Part shown: positions 43,663 to 53,466 of the stretch, one piece after another | Position numbering within the stretch: position 1 is the first letter of the stretch | Layout of the letters: each line of letters opens with the position of its first letter | NCBI RefSeq assembly: GCF_009933135.1 | Contig: NZ_MAEH01000006.1 | Coordinates: 50,904 to 114,903, forward strand | Origin: Candidatus Enterococcus leclercqii | GTDB taxonomy: Bacteria; Bacillota; Bacilli; Lactobacillales; Enterococcaceae | Direction: 5' to 3' | DNA: 64,000 bases | The notes under the pieces: model-generated | What the model was told of the DNA's origin: nothing | The model's input: only the letters and a program-made list of their open reading frames with translations | The model's database searches: none | Made by a program: the position numbers and the translations under genes

Positions 43663-45201
43663 ATGAAAAAGGGGCCACGACTATGGAGCTTATTGACACT
43701 TGCTTTTGTCGCAGTGCTGTTAGTAGTCAGCGCAGTTTTATTCGGCTCGATCCTCTTTCAAAATGCTCGCTTCGTCAGAAACAAGGAAGAAAACCTGCTG
43801 CTAGCTGTCGGCAGACAACTGGCGATTGAACCGCAAGTAATTGCTGCATTAAAAGCAGACCAGGCCAACGAACCATTGGAAAGTTATACCAATGAAGTCG
43901 CCCAGATTCACGGGTTGGACTTTGTTGTGGTCATGAATATGGCTGCGATTCGCTTAACCCATCCTGACGAAAGCCTGATTGGACAGCACTTTCGCGGTGG
44001 TGATGAAACAGAGGCACTAGCCGGTCATGAGCATATTTCCGTCAGCTCCGGAACCTTGGGGGAATCGCTGAGAGGATTTGTACCGGTCTACGATCCCTCA
44101 GAAAATCATCAACAAATCGGAGTTGTTGCACTGGGAATTCGGGTCCAATCATTGAGTACAATCATTAAAAATTCCCGTCAAGGTTACACATTGGCACTTT
44201 TGATCAGTATTGCTATTGGATTTCTTGCAGCTTCAGCACTGGCCTTTTACTTGAAAAGGCAGCTTCATAACCTGGAACCCATGGAGATTTCCCGTCTTTT
44301 TGAAGAGCGCAATGCCATGTTGGAAGAAACCAAAGATGCGGTAGTCGTCACAGACCTGCAGCTCCAGATCAATTTAGCCAATATTGCGGCTAATGATCTA
44401 TATCGAAAAAATAGCGGACACAAGGACTCCCTCGTCGATCATCCTCTGAAAGATCTGGTCTTGAGACCTGAAGCCGTTGATTTAGAGCGTAATGTTGAAC
44501 AGCTGTATCGTCAAAATGGCCAGGATTACTTATTTTCCGCAGCACCGATCGTCGTTTCAGGAAAACATATCGGTTGGATTATCTTTTTGCGCAACGCCAC
44601 CGAGTCGTTATTTGTTATGGATCAATTGGCCAATACGACCGCTTATGCCAGTGCCTTGCAGTCCCAATCGCATGAGTTCATGAATAAGTTGCATGTAGTC
44701 TATGGTTTGGCAGACTTGAAAGCTTACGATGAATTGAGAATTTATTTAAACGATATTCTCACGCCAGAACGGGAATTTTCTCACCGGCTGTCCTTTTTAG
44801 TACAGAATCCCCAGATTGCTGGTTTTTTGATCGGTGAGCGACAGAAGTTTTCTGAGCGCAAGACCCAACTGCTAATCGAGATTACACCCGAGATTCCCGA
44901 AGCGGCTACTGAGCAGGATACCCGCAGCCTGATTGATTTATACCGCTTTATCCATCATATTTTATTACAGACTGTGCCAGCTGAAGAGCTGCGCTTATCA
45001 ATCCATTACGAGAATCAGACTTTGGAGACAATCTATGTTCTCGATCTCCCTCAAACAGAATATCCTCAGCTTAAAAGCAGTTTTGAAAATCACTATTTTC
45101 AGCAAATGCTACTGACCGCAGATGCTCATTTTCGTTTAGAACTCCGGCACAGCGTCATTACGTTGCAACTGTTGACTCATTATAAAGAGGTGACAAAATG
45201 A
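43663..45201 (+). CDS. maeK: MaeK-like sensor of the CitA/DcuS histidine kinase family with degenerate ATP-binding domain
   Basis: From ATG 43663 (AAGGGGGGAA upstream) the product is 512 residues. It has a membrane segment at about 8-32, an extracellular sensor domain to about 172, a second segment at 175-197, a cytoplasmic PAS (about 215-320) and a DHp with SQSHEFMNKLHVVYGLADL (His about 337), the DcuS/CitA phospho-acceptor box. The region that should carry the N, G1 and G2 boxes has none: DLYRFIHHILLQTV replaces the N box, VLDLPQTEYPQ replaces the DxGxG segment, and no second glycine-rich box follows. The frame is intact and overlaps maeR by four bases. Autophosphorylation by the usual chemistry is therefore doubtful. 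Confidence 0.85.
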   Translation: MKKGPRLWSLLTLAFVAVLLVVSAVLFGSILFQNARFVRNKEENLLLAVGRQLAIEPQVIAALKADQANEPLESYTNEVAQIHGLDFVVVMNMAAIRLTHPDESLIGQHFRGGDETEALAGHEHISVSSGTLGESLRGFVPVYDPSENHQQIGVVALGIRVQSLSTIIKNSRQGYTLALLISIAIGFLAASALAFYLKRQLHNLEPMEISRLFEERNAMLEETKDAVVVTDLQLQINLANIAANDLYRKNSGHKDSLVDHPLKDLVLRPEAVDLERNVEQLYRQNGQDYLFSAAPIVVSGKHIGWIIFLRNATESLFVMDQLANTTAYASALQSQSHEFMNKLHVVYGLADLKAYDELRIYLNDILTPEREFSHRLSFLVQNPQIAGFLIGERQKFSERKTQLLIEITPEIPEAATEQDTRSLIDLYRFIHHILLQTVPAEELRLSIHYENQTLETIYVLDLPQTEYPQLKSSFENHYFQQMLLTADAHFRLELRHSVITLQLLTHYKEVTK

Positions 45202-45875
45202 ATGTCCTAATTGTAGAAGATGATCCGATGGTGGAATTCATCCATCGTAATTATTTGGAAAAAGGAGGGCAATTTCAGAACATCTATTCCGCCGGATCAA
45301 TCAGAGAAGCTGAGCATCTTTTGGCAGATAAAGTGGTGGATTTGCTTTTGCTGGATATCCATCTTAAAGACGGCAACGGCCTTGAATTACTGACTCGCCT
45401 GCGAAAATCTGATCACGGCACCGAGGTTATTTTGATTACTGCGGCTAATGAAGCCCAAACGGTCAAAGAAGGTCTCCATCTGGGCGTAGTCGATTACCTA
45501 ATCAAGCCCTTTACAAACGAACGTTTTCAACAGAGTATCGCCTTGTTTCAACAACGCCAGCAAGCATTGGAACAAGACAATCTGCAGCAAGAAACCATCG
45601 ATCGCCTCGTACAAGCAGCTACCGAGCAAACGATCCCGGGAGCGGCGGCTAATTTTTTGGACAAAGGGCTCTCAGCAGATACCCTGCAAAGAATCAAGAC
45701 AGGTATTCACACCTTCAAAGAACCGTTTACCATTCAACAACTGTCCGAAAAAACTGGTCTTTCCCATGTCTCAGTGCGCAAATATGTAACCTATCTGGAA
45801 GAACATCATGCGATACGCAGCGACGTAATCTACACCAAAGTCGGCCGACCTTATAAAGTGTTTTATCGGATCTAA
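45198..45875 (+). CDS. maeR: MaeR-like response regulator (CitB/DcuR family)
   Basis: This 225-residue protein has a receiver domain (1-120) with acidic Asp8/Asp9, phospho-acceptor Asp53 in LLLLDIHLKDGNG, Thr80 and Lys102 in YLIKPF, so the receiver is complete. The C-terminal DNA-binding domain (about 165-225) has PFTIQQLSEKTGLSHVSVRKYVTYLEEH and GRPYKVFYRI, as in CitB/DcuR regulators. It overlaps maeK by four bases. It likely activates maeP-maeE in response to malate. Confidence 0.9.
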   Translation: MNVLIVEDDPMVEFIHRNYLEKGGQFQNIYSAGSIREAEHLLADKVVDLLLLDIHLKDGNGLELLTRLRKSDHGTEVILITAANEAQTVKEGLHLGVVDYLIKPFTNERFQQSIALFQQRQQALEQDNLQQETIDRLVQAATEQTIPGAAANFLDKGLSADTLQRIKTGIHTFKEPFTIQQLSEKTGLSHVSVRKYVTYLEEHHAIRSDVIYTKVGRPYKVFYRI

Positions 45876-45902
45876 GAATGCGCCTAAATTACTCGCAATC
45901 AC

Positions 45903-45941
45903 AAAAAGTCCCACACATAATAAAATGTGCGGGACTTTTTT
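45903..45941. terminator. Bidirectional terminator after maeR
   Basis: AAAAAGTCCCACACAT pairs with ATGTGCGGGACTTTTTT (one mismatch) around a 5-6 nt loop. Confidence 0.88.
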
Positions 45942-45976
45942 CACTGATTACTCAAGTGATTGGTTTATCTCAATAC

Positions 45977-46558
45977 TTATTCACTGACAGTTACGTCGCC
46001 TTCGACTTTGGCGCCGTTTTCGTCAAGTTTAGCAGAATCTTTGTATTCTTGTTTTTCAAAAGTTACTTTGCCAGTTACTGTTGCGCCGTCCAGAACAAAG
46101 CCATTTGCTTTGACCAAGACATCACCTTTGACTGTACCATGTACGATGTTCAAATTTTCTGATTCAACTACCAATTGAGGTACGGTGATTGTGTATTCAG
46201 CAGTCACTTTGCGGTCGGCATCTTGAGAATACAATGCCAATTTACGGTAGATATCGTTCGCTGCTTCCCCTTTGTCATGGAATTCACCAGTTACGGTCAA
46301 ATCTTTGTCAAAGTTTACATCGCCAGTCACGCCGATAATCCAGTTTCCGTCAGCACTCAATGCTTTTTCCAAAACTGATGGATCCGCACTTACAGAAGCA
46401 GAAGAAACAACTTCTGGTGCGCTAGTAGAAGTTTGTTCCGTCGTAGCTGCTGAACTGCTGGAAGCTGAGCTGTCTGCTGTTTTGTCGCTGCTGCAGGCGC
46501 CTAAAGTTACGGCTAACAGACCCATTGCTGCGATACTTGCGATTTTTTTGGTGATCAT
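45977..46558 (-). CDS. Lipoprotein with bactofilin-like beta-solenoid repeats
   Basis: This roughly 193-residue product from ATG 46558 (AAGGGGT eight bases upstream; an ATG at 46564 is possible) has signal peptide MITKKIASIAAMGLLAVTLGAC with lipobox LGAC. A Ser/Ala/Thr-rich linker extends to about 55, followed by a beta-rich domain. Its C-terminal part has regularly spaced short strands (IVHGTVKGDVLVKANGFVLDGATVTGKVTF, KVEGDVTV), like bactofilin or polymer-forming beta-helices. It is surface-anchored; function unknown. A full-consensus cre site upstream suggests carbon-source control. Confidence 0.75.
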   Translation of the reverse strand: MITKKIASIAAMGLLAVTLGACSSDKTADSSASSSSAATTEQTSTSAPEVVSSASVSADPSVLEKALSADGNWIIGVTGDVNFDKDLTVTGEFHDKGEAANDIYRKLALYSQDADRKVTAEYTITVPQLVVESENLNIVHGTVKGDVLVKANGFVLDGATVTGKVTFEKQEYKDSAKLDENGAKVEGDVTVSE

Positions 46559-46675
46559 GTTCATTACCCCTTTTTTGTTCAATCATTATTTAACAACCCG
46601 TATCATACCACCCTCTGCCGAAAAACAAAAACAAAAGGCACTTTTTTTGTAAAATGACATACTTTTTTTAAGAAT

Positions 46676-46689
46676 TGTGAGCGTTCTCA
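46676..46689. promoter_or_regulatory. Full-consensus cre site upstream of the bactofilin-like lipoprotein gene
   Basis: TGTGAGCGTTCTCA matches TGWNANCGNTNWCA at every fixed position. It lies 118 bp upstream of the start codon, inside the expected promoter region. No other gene begins in this gap. Confidence 0.65.
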
Positions 46690-46843
46690 TTTTGCTATTA
46701 TCACTTAAAGACCCGCAAGATAGATACCTCTTCGCATCGTAATTTTTCTAGAGTTTTGTCCTTCCTTTTTTATGGTTCCCGTTCTCAATGGAACTTCAGC
46801 AATAAAAGATTAAGAGGTGCTCGTAAATGACATGCACAAAAAA

Positions 46844-46874
46844 GACGCAAGCCAATTTGAAAGCTGCTTGCGTC
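46844..46874. terminator. Terminator of leuS
   Basis: A 9-bp stem GACGCAAGC/GCTTGCGTC flanked by A and T runs lies 75 bp after the leuS stop codon on the minus strand. Confidence 0.88.
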
Positions 46875-46948
46875 TCTTTTTTTTTAATATCCGGGACTTT
46901 CAGTGAAATCTATCCGTTTTCGCTGATACAAGTCCAGTGCCTTTTTAA

Positions 46949-49363
46949 TCAGTTTGCTACGATGTTTACTAGTTTTCCAGGTACGACAATCACTTTACGA
47001 ATCGTTTTGCCTTCCAACAGACCGACAACGGACTCGTGTCCTTTTGCGAACTCTTCCATTTCTTCTTTGGTAGCTGTTGCCGGAATATTCGCTTTGGCTT
47101 TGACTTTACCGTTAACTTGGAAGACAACTTCAATCTCATCTTCTACCAGTGCGTCTTCGTCATAAGCTGGCCATTGAACATAGCTGATCCCGCCTTCGTT
47201 GCCCAAGATTTCCCAGAGCTCTTCTGCAAAGTGAGGAGCAATTGGTGCCAGAAGCTGCACAAAGCCTTCCACAAAAATATACGGCAAGGCGTCAACTTTG
47301 TAAGCTTCATTGATAAATACCATCAATTGACTGATTGCAGTGTTGAAATGGAGCTGTTCATAATCTTCCGTGACTTTTTTGACGGTTTGATTGTAGATCT
47401 TAGTCAATTTGCCGTCGTTGAAATTGGTGATTCGATCCCGCATCTTGCCATCTTCATCGACGATTAGGCGCCAGATTCGATCCAGGAATTTCCGAGAGCC
47501 TTCCAAACCATTTTCGCTCCAAGCAATGGAGGCATCCAATGGGCCCATAAACATTTCATACAGCCGCAGCGTGTCGGCACCGTATTGATTTACTACATCA
47601 TCAGGATTGACGACATTGCCTCGAGACTTAGACATTTTTTCATTGTTTCCGCCCAAAATCATCCCCTGGTTATACAGCTTTTGGAAAGGTTCTTTCGTAG
47701 GGACAACACCCAAATCGTACAAAAATTTATGCCAGAAACGAACGTACAGCAAGTGCAATACCGCATGTTCGGCACCGCCGATATAAATATCTACCGGCAG
47801 CCAGCGTTCCAATTTTTCATAGTTGGCCAATTCGTTCTTGTTATGAGGATCAATAAAACGCAGGTAGTACCAAGAACTGCCGGCCCATTGCGGCATTGTG
47901 TTGGTTTCCCGACGGCCTTTTTTGCCAGTCACTGGATCTACGACATTGACCCACTCTTCAATGTTAGCCAGTGGTGATTCCCCGGTTCCGCTTGGTTTAA
48001 TGTCTTTGGTAATTGGCAGACGCAGCGGCAGTTCAGATTCTGGAACGGTGGTCACTGTGCCGTCTTCCCAGTGAATGATTGGGATTGGTTCGCCCCAGTA
48101 ACGTTGGCGAGAAAACAACCAGTCCCGCAGACGGTAGCTGACTTCTTCTTTACCGACACCTTCTTTTTCCAGCCAGGCATTCATTTTGGCAATCGCCTCT
48201 TCTTTGTTCAGACCATCCAGGAAACCCGAATTGATATGTGGGCCATCTTCTGTGTACGGTGCGACAGCAACATCGCCCCCTTCCAGTACAGGCATGATTT
48301 CCAAGCCAAATTTTTGAGCAAAGGCGAAGTCCCGCTCGTCATGGGCTGGCACTGCCATGATCGCTCCAGTTCCGTAGCTGGCCAAAACATAATCCGCAAT
48401 CCAGATTGGGATTTCTTTGCCATTTACCGGGTTGATTGCATACGCACCGGTAAAGACGCCGGTTTTTTCTTTGGACAGATCCGTCCGATTCAGATCAGAT
48501 TTTTTCTCTGCTTCATCAATATAAGCCGCCACGGCAGCTTTTTGTTCCGGTGTCGTAATCTTTTGTACCAGTTCCAACTCTGGTGCCAAAACAGCATAAG
48601 TTGCTCCAAACAGCGTATCTGGACGAGTAGTGAAGACCGTGAAGTTTTCATCCGTACCGGCAATTTGGAAGGTTACATTTGCCCCTACCGAACGACCAAT
48701 CCAGTTTTTCTGCATTTCTTTGATGCTGTCCGGCCAATCCACCAACTCAAGATCATCCAACAAGCGGTCGGCATAGGCGGTGATTTTCAGCATCCACTGA
48801 CGCATGGGTTTACGAATAACATCATAGCCGCCGCGTTCAGACTTGCCGTCAATGACTTCCTCATTGGCGATCACAGTCCCCAACTCCGGCACCCAGTTTA
48901 CGGGTACTTCTGCTTCATAAGCGAGCCCTTTTTCGTACAGCTTCGTAAAGATCCACTGTGTCCATTTGTAATACTCCGGGTCCGTGGTATTGAGCTCACG
49001 GTTCCAGTCATAACTAAAGCCTAGGGAATTGATCTGACGCTTGAAGGTTTGGATATTTTTTTCGGTAAATTCTGCCGGATCGTTACCGGTATCCAGCGCG
49101 TATTGTTCCGCCGGCAATCCAAACGCATCCCAGCCCATCGGATGCAAAACATTGTACCCTTGTGCCCGTTTCATACGAGACAAAATATCTGTCGCCGTAT
49201 ACCCTTCTGGATGGCCGACATGCAGTCCTTGCCCTGATGGATAAGGGAACATGTCCAGCGCATAGAATTTCGGTTTGTCATTTTCTTCGTGGGTCACGAA
49301 GGTGTTGTTTGCGGCCCAAAATTTCTGCCATTTTTTCTCGACTTCTTTATGATCGTAATACAC
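46949..49363 (-). CDS. leuS: Leucyl-tRNA synthetase
   Basis: This 804-residue class I synthetase has [21 protein letters not shown] with the HIGH-type motif HVGH at 48-51, an editing domain with [18 protein letters not shown], and [17 protein letters not shown] with the KMSKS loop. Length is normal for bacterial LeuRS. The start is GTG at 49363 with AAAGGAGGA nine bases upstream. It is preceded by a T-box leader, so expression depends on tRNA-Leu charging. Confidence 0.97.
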   Translation of the reverse strand: MYYDHKEVEKKWQKFWAANNTFVTHEENDKPKFYALDMFPYPSGQGLHVGHPEGYTATDILSRMKRAQGYNVLHPMGWDAFGLPAEQYALDTGNDPAEFTEKNIQTFKRQINSLGFSYDWNRELNTTDPEYYKWTQWIFTKLYEKGLAYEAEVPVNWVPELGTVIANEEVIDGKSERGGYDVIRKPMRQWMLKITAYADRLLDDLELVDWPDSIKEMQKNWIGRSVGANVTFQIAGTDENFTVFTTRPDTLFGATYAVLAPELELVQKITTPEQKAAVAAYIDEAEKKSDLNRTDLSKEKTGVFTGAYAINPVNGKEIPIWIADYVLASYGTGAIMAVPAHDERDFAFAQKFGLEIMPVLEGGDVAVAPYTEDGPHINSGFLDGLNKEEAIAKMNAWLEKEGVGKEEVSYRLRDWLFSRQRYWGEPIPIIHWEDGTVTTVPESELPLRLPITKDIKPSGTGESPLANIEEWVNVVDPVTGKKGRRETNTMPQWAGSSWYYLRFIDPHNKNELANYEKLERWLPVDIYIGGAEHAVLHLLYVRFWHKFLYDLGVVPTKEPFQKLYNQGMILGGNNEKMSKSRGNVVNPDDVVNQYGADTLRLYEMFMGPLDASIAWSENGLEGSRKFLDRIWRLIVDEDGKMRDRITNFNDGKLTKIYNQTVKKVTEDYEQLHFNTAISQLMVFINEAYKVDALPYIFVEGFVQLLAPIAPHFAEELWEILGNEGGISYVQWPAYDEDALVEDEIEVVFQVNGKVKAKANIPATATKEEMEEFAKGHESVVGLLEGKTIRKVIVVPGKLVNIVAN

Positions 49364-49602
49364 GATACAGTCTCCTCCTTTAAATTAAGCCGGAATAATC
49401 CGACTGGATAGCTAATAAAAATTAAACTAAGGATACCCGCTAAAGCTAAAACCAAGCTAAACTGTAAAACAACTCAGCGACTCACTGCTTGCCAAATTAT
49501 TTCAACCGTTTAAGAAAAGTTTCATCAAAACTTGTCCCTGCAAGGAAGCTGCCAAGAAGTAAAAACTGATGTCTGCTTAATTTTCACTTTCCAAAGCAAA
49601 AA

Positions 49603-49892
49603 ACGCCCTATGAAAGCTTGCAGCTCTCATAGGACGTTGTCAACGCGGTACCACCTATTTTTATTCACCAAAATCAGGCTCACAAACAGCTTGAACTCTG
49701 GCAAATCTCAAACGTGTTAACGATCGTCACCGTGTCTTTCTATTTACACCTTAATATATAGGCGTTTTCAAAAGAGCAACACTCAAGGCCAGTTCACAAG
49801 CTCCTGTACGCATTTTCACCCACCATGCGCTCTCTGAATCAGGGGACTTACTACTAACTCCTCGTCAATGTGCAATATGCTGTTTGACTGAT
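49603..49892 (-). promoter_or_regulatory. T-box riboswitch of leuS
   Basis: On the minus strand the conserved T-box AGGTGGTACCGCG occupies 49644-49656, followed by a terminator hairpin (arms near 49604-49617 and 49627-49640) and T residues. Upstream, stem I has an AGTAGTAA segment and the 3' GAA of the specifier loop followed by CTG (49790-49792), a leucine codon. CTT at 49785-49787 is an alternative specifier. Uncharged tRNA-Leu is expected to stabilise the antiterminator. Confidence 0.93.
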
Positions 49893-49921
49893 AGTCTAAC
49901 AGAGAATTCCAGAAAAATCAA
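49893..49921 (-). promoter_or_regulatory. leuS promoter
   Basis: TTGATT (49916-49921) and TAGACT (49893-49898) are separated by 17 bp on the minus strand, directly in front of T-box stem I. Confidence 0.7.
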
Positions 49922-50002
49922 AGGAGATTTCCCCGAAACTAAACAATTCGATGCCCTTGACCCAATTCTGTTGCTTAGCAAGATGAGTTGTTTCATTTCC
50001 TC

Positions 50003-50056
50003 TTGACAAAGTTAATCTCATTAACTAAAATATCGTTAATAAAGTTAACTTTATTT
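50003..50056 (+). promoter_or_regulatory. marR promoter with two palindromic operators
   Basis: TTGACA (50003-50008) and TAAAAT (50026-50031) are 17 bp apart. The palindrome GTTAATCTCATTAAC (50011-50025) fills the spacer, and a perfect 18-bp palindrome AATAAAGTTAACTTTATT (50039-50056) covers the start region. Both share GTTAA half-sites and are likely bound by the MarR protein encoded immediately downstream. Confidence 0.75.
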
Positions 50057-50073
50057 AGAAAGGATTTGAGTAC

Positions 50074-50499
50074 ATGCAGGAATCACTACTTGTTCAAGGC
50101 GCAGATATCATCTCTTTGTTTTGCCGGCTGACTATTCATGCAAAAAAAGAACTGCCCCTGCGCTCCAGTGAGATTGGGCTATTGATTTATACCGTTAAAG
50201 AAACAGAACCGGTAACGCCACTAAAAGCGGCAGACTACTTTAAAGTTTCGAAACCGATGATTGCTACTATGGTGAAACGATTGGTAGCTGCTGGTTATCT
50301 GGAAAAAAAACCTTCTACAGAAGACAAACGCAGTTATATCTTACAGCCCACAGCAGCAGCCACACAGCTGACAGAAACCGTTTATGATGAGTATTTCAAA
50401 GATATGCAACTACTACTGAATAGTTTGGGTACTGAAAAATTCAAGGAATTATTGGCACTCTTAAAAGAAGCCAACGCCGCTTTATTACAAAACAAATGA
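50074..50499 (+). CDS. MarR-family transcriptional regulator
   Basis: This 141-residue winged-helix protein has VTPLKAADYFKVSKPMIATMVKRLVAAGYLEKKPSTEDKRSYILQPT, the MarR recognition helix and wing. The ATG follows GAAAGGATTTG. It is 38 bp upstream of an NAD(P)-binding oxidoreductase gene and has two palindromes in its promoter, so it probably autorepresses and controls the reductase in response to a small molecule such as a quinone or electrophile. Confidence 0.88.
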   Translation: MQESLLVQGADIISLFCRLTIHAKKELPLRSSEIGLLIYTVKETEPVTPLKAADYFKVSKPMIATMVKRLVAAGYLEKKPSTEDKRSYILQPTAAATQLTETVYDEYFKDMQLLLNSLGTEKFKELLALLKEANAALLQNK

Positions 50500-50537
50500 A
50501 TTAATCCCTTAGCAAAAAAACATTTGGAGGAAACATT

Positions 50538-51401
50538 ATGTCAAAAATTTTAGTAACCGGTGCTTTAGGTAACGTCGGCAGCTATGTCGCTCAACACTTG
50601 ATTAAAAAAGGCCAAGCGGTTGTTTGCGGTGATATCAATCAAGAAGCCTTAAAACAACGTTATCTTGAAGATGCGGATTGCGTCTTCTTTGATTTCACCG
50701 ATCCTGCTACCTTTCCAACAGCTTTAAAAGAGGTCGATCGTGTTTTTATCATGCGCCCACCCCATCTAGGAAAGCCCGAAGATCTGAAACCTTTTATCGA
50801 ATTTCTGAAACAAAGTGGACAGATTCGTTTAGTTACCTTCTTATCTCTCTTAGGTGTCGAAAAAAATCCAATTCCACCCCATCATAAGATTGAAAAATTT
50901 ATTGAGGCTGCAGAACTTCCTTATTGTCATATTCGCCCCAGCTTCTTCATGCAAAACATCAGTGGCGTTCACGCCTTTGAAATAAAACATTTTGATCGCA
51001 TTCTAGTACCCGTCAAAAAAGCTGTCACCAGTTTTATTGATGCACAAGATATCGGTGAGCTGATTGCAACCGTTTTGGAAGAACCCACACTTCATCAAAA
51101 CTCAGCTTATTCTGTTACCGGTCCAGAAGCAATCAGCTACCCAGAAGTCGCTCAAATTATGTCCGAAGAATTGGGACGTAACATTACTTATGCGGATCCT
51201 ACGCCATCTTTTGCAAAAAAATATTGGCGAGAAGTTCGTGGACTAGATCAAGAATATGTCACAGTAATGGGTATGTTGTACTTGATGACACGATTAGGCG
51301 GAGCCAAGCAGGTCACTCATGGATTTTACGATGTAATGGGGAAAGAGCCACGAACATTCCGTGACTTTGTCAAAAGTAATCTCTCCTTTTGGCAAAAGTA
51401 A
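50538..51401 (+). CDS. NmrA-like NAD(P)-binding protein (quinone-reductase type)
   Basis: This 287-residue atypical short-chain dehydrogenase has VTGALGNVGSYVAQHL (nucleotide-binding GxxGxxG at 8-14), HHKIEKFIEAAELPYCHIRPSFFMQN and YSVTGPEAISYPEVAQIMSEELGR, as in NmrA/QorB-like proteins. It lacks the classical YxxxK pair. It probably reduces a quinone or senses the NADP(H) ratio. The ATG follows TTGGAGGAA. It is co-transcribed with the MarR gene. Confidence 0.8.
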   Translation: MSKILVTGALGNVGSYVAQHLIKKGQAVVCGDINQEALKQRYLEDADCVFFDFTDPATFPTALKEVDRVFIMRPPHLGKPEDLKPFIEFLKQSGQIRLVTFLSLLGVEKNPIPPHHKIEKFIEAAELPYCHIRPSFFMQNISGVHAFEIKHFDRILVPVKKAVTSFIDAQDIGELIATVLEEPTLHQNSAYSVTGPEAISYPEVAQIMSEELGRNITYADPTPSFAKKYWREVRGLDQEYVTVMGMLYLMTRLGGAKQVTHGFYDVMGKEPRTFRDFVKSNLSFWQK

Positions 51402-51551
51402 ACTTCGCAAACTCAATCACCGATTTCTTTAGCTACGTAAAAAAAGGACCACAGACTTTACTGCTTCACTGCTATTAATCTTTTTACAAGATTGTAATTA
51501 CAAAAACAGCTAGGATAACCGCTCTCATTAATTAGCTGGTGTCTGCCTACC

Positions 51552-51587
51552 AAAAAAACCGACACCTGGTGAGATGTCGGTTTTTTT
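51552..51587. terminator. Bidirectional terminator before the LysM glucosaminidase stop
   Basis: AAAAAAACCGACA pairs with TGTCGGTTTTTTT around a 10-nt loop, two bases from the stop codon of the minus-strand gene. Confidence 0.9.
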
Positions 51588-51589
51588 GA

Positions 51590-53191
51590 CTATTTAACTT
51601 TCAGTGTTTGCCCAACATAAATCATATCAGACTTCAAATTGTTCAGTTCCTTCAATTGGTTGATAGTCATGCCATATTTTTCTGAAATCGCCCACAGCGA
51701 ATCGCCACTGACGACTTTATAGCTTTTCGTCGTACTTGCATTGCTGCCAGTATTTCCAGTCGTTGCTGCAGAGCCACTACCTTTTTTCACAATGACCTTT
51801 TGACCAGGATAGATAAAGTTGTCTTTGATGCCATTCCATTGAACCAATTGATCCATACTGATGCCATATTTATTGGCAATAAACCAGACAGAATCACCGG
51901 AACGAACAGTGTAATAGGTATTTCCAGTTGTATTTGTACCTGAGCTGGACCCCGTATTATTGTTCGTACTCGTGCTTGGTTTAGTCGTACTACCTGTTGA
52001 GCTGCTGGAAGACGAGCCGCTGCCTTTTTTGACAATCAACTTTTGGCCTGGATGGATTAAATTATTTTTGATGCCATTCCAAGAAACCAGTTGTGACATA
52101 CTGATGCCGTATTTATTGGCGATCAACCACACCGAATCACCGGCTTTCACTGTGTAATACGTATTAGCGGTAGTTGTCGTTGAACCCGATCCCGTAGAAG
52201 GTTTGCTGGTAGACGGGTTAGAGGTACTAGGTTTGCTCGTGCTATTTCCTGCAGAGCTGCTACCGCTGCTGGAAGATGAGCCACTGCCTTTTTTCACAAT
52301 CAGTTTTTGGCCCGGATGGATCAGATTATTTTTGATGCCATTCCATTCTACCAACTGCGCCATCGTAATTCCGTGATTATTGGCGATCAACCATACCGAA
52401 TCACCGGCTTTCACCGTGTAGTAGCTGTTGGTAGTCGTCGAAGAGCTTGAAGAGCCGCCACTGCTATTATTGTTGCCGGTATTATTGTTACTGCTGCCGG
52501 TGCTGGCGCCACCGCCGGCACTTCCGCTAGCCGGTGTGTCGAAGCGTGTCAGATTATAACTTTCAATGACATTGTTCAGTGCTGTCGCATAATGAGGTGC
52601 GGTAGCGTAACGTCCAGTCAACCAAGCGGTAGCATCTCGGTAGGAAGAACAGTTGCTCTTCCAAGCTCCACGATAATAGTACTGGCCGCCAATCTTAACA
52701 TTGCGTAACACACTCGCATTGTCTTCAAAAGACTGTTGGAAAGAAGGGTAATCCCGAAATGGTTCTTTCATCGTGACCCATTTGCCATTCAAATATTCTT
52801 GCGTATCCATATAAACACTTTGTCCCTGATAGCTGCCTTTAATCCCAAAAAGATTATAGTAAGGTGCTCGGGCCAAGGTACTCTGTCCCCAGCCACTTTC
52901 GACAATGGCTTGTGCAATCATAACAGAAGCATACAAATCATTTTTTTGTGCCACTGGTTGCGCATGGGCTGCAATTTCAGCAATAAATGCACTAGTGTTT
53001 GTTGCTCTACTCGACTGTCCAGCTACAGCAGCCTCCGCCTCCACCGGTTGGGCTAAGGGAGCCACCAGTGAGCAGGCAGTCAAAGTCGTGCCTACAATTG
53101 CTGTACCTTTTTTCATTTGACGGGACCACCGCCGTTTTTCTTCCAATTTTCGCCGCTCTTTGCGGGAAACCAACTGTCCAACGTTTTCCAT
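51590..53191 (-). CDS. Secreted GH73 N-acetylglucosaminidase with four LysM domains (autolysin)
   Basis: This 533-residue product from ATG 53191 (GAGGAGG upstream) has an unusually long basic N-region of about 30 residues, then a signal peptide hydrophobic core ending at EAEA. The GH73 domain (about 65-220) has [18 protein letters not shown] with Glu98 as catalytic acid and [13 protein letters not shown]. Four LysM repeats are joined by Ser/Thr/Asn/Gly-rich linkers; repeats 1 to 3 are close copies ([14 protein letters not shown]), the fourth is divergent. It cleaves glycan strands for daughter-cell separation, like AtlA or AcmA. A consensus WalR box lies upstream. Confidence 0.92.
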   Translation of the reverse strand: MENVGQLVSRKERRKLEEKRRWSRQMKKGTAIVGTTLTACSLVAPLAQPVEAEAAVAGQSSRATNTSAFIAEIAAHAQPVAQKNDLYASVMIAQAIVESGWGQSTLARAPYYNLFGIKGSYQGQSVYMDTQEYLNGKWVTMKEPFRDYPSFQQSFEDNASVLRNVKIGGQYYYRGAWKSNCSSYRDATAWLTGRYATAPHYATALNNVIESYNLTRFDTPASGSAGGGASTGSSNNNTGNNNSSGGSSSSSTTTNSYYTVKAGDSVWLIANNHGITMAQLVEWNGIKNNLIHPGQKLIVKKGSGSSSSSGSSSAGNSTSKPSTSNPSTSKPSTGSGSTTTTANTYYTVKAGDSVWLIANKYGISMSQLVSWNGIKNNLIHPGQKLIVKKGSGSSSSSSTGSTTKPSTSTNNNTGSSSGTNTTGNTYYTVRSGDSVWFIANKYGISMDQLVQWNGIKDNFIYPGQKVIVKKGSGSAATTGNTGSNASTTKSYKVVSGDSLWAISEKYGMTINQLKELNNLKSDMIYVGQTLKVK

Positions 53192-53466
53192 TATTTTCCT
53201 CCTCACGAAAATGTTTCACGAAGTCTTGGGAAAATTTTTGATCCTGCGGGTAAAAAAAACACCCTTTTCCATCGACTTCTTTGCTTGTGTAAAAGTAACC
53301 GGTTGCCAAACAAAGGATTACCAGCAGCAGGCTGGGCTGCTGTGGGCCTGATTTCATGTTTAAAAAATCTTTATGATTTAAGTATACCTTGTTCCCACCG
53401 CAAACGAAAACATAATACCAGTTATGGAAGTCATTTGTTAGCTGACTGTAACATAAGTTATCAATA

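Noticed and set aside
48071..49024. A 317-residue open frame antisense to leuS
   Set aside because: It is the complement of conserved LeuRS coding sequence, without ribosome site or recognisable domain.
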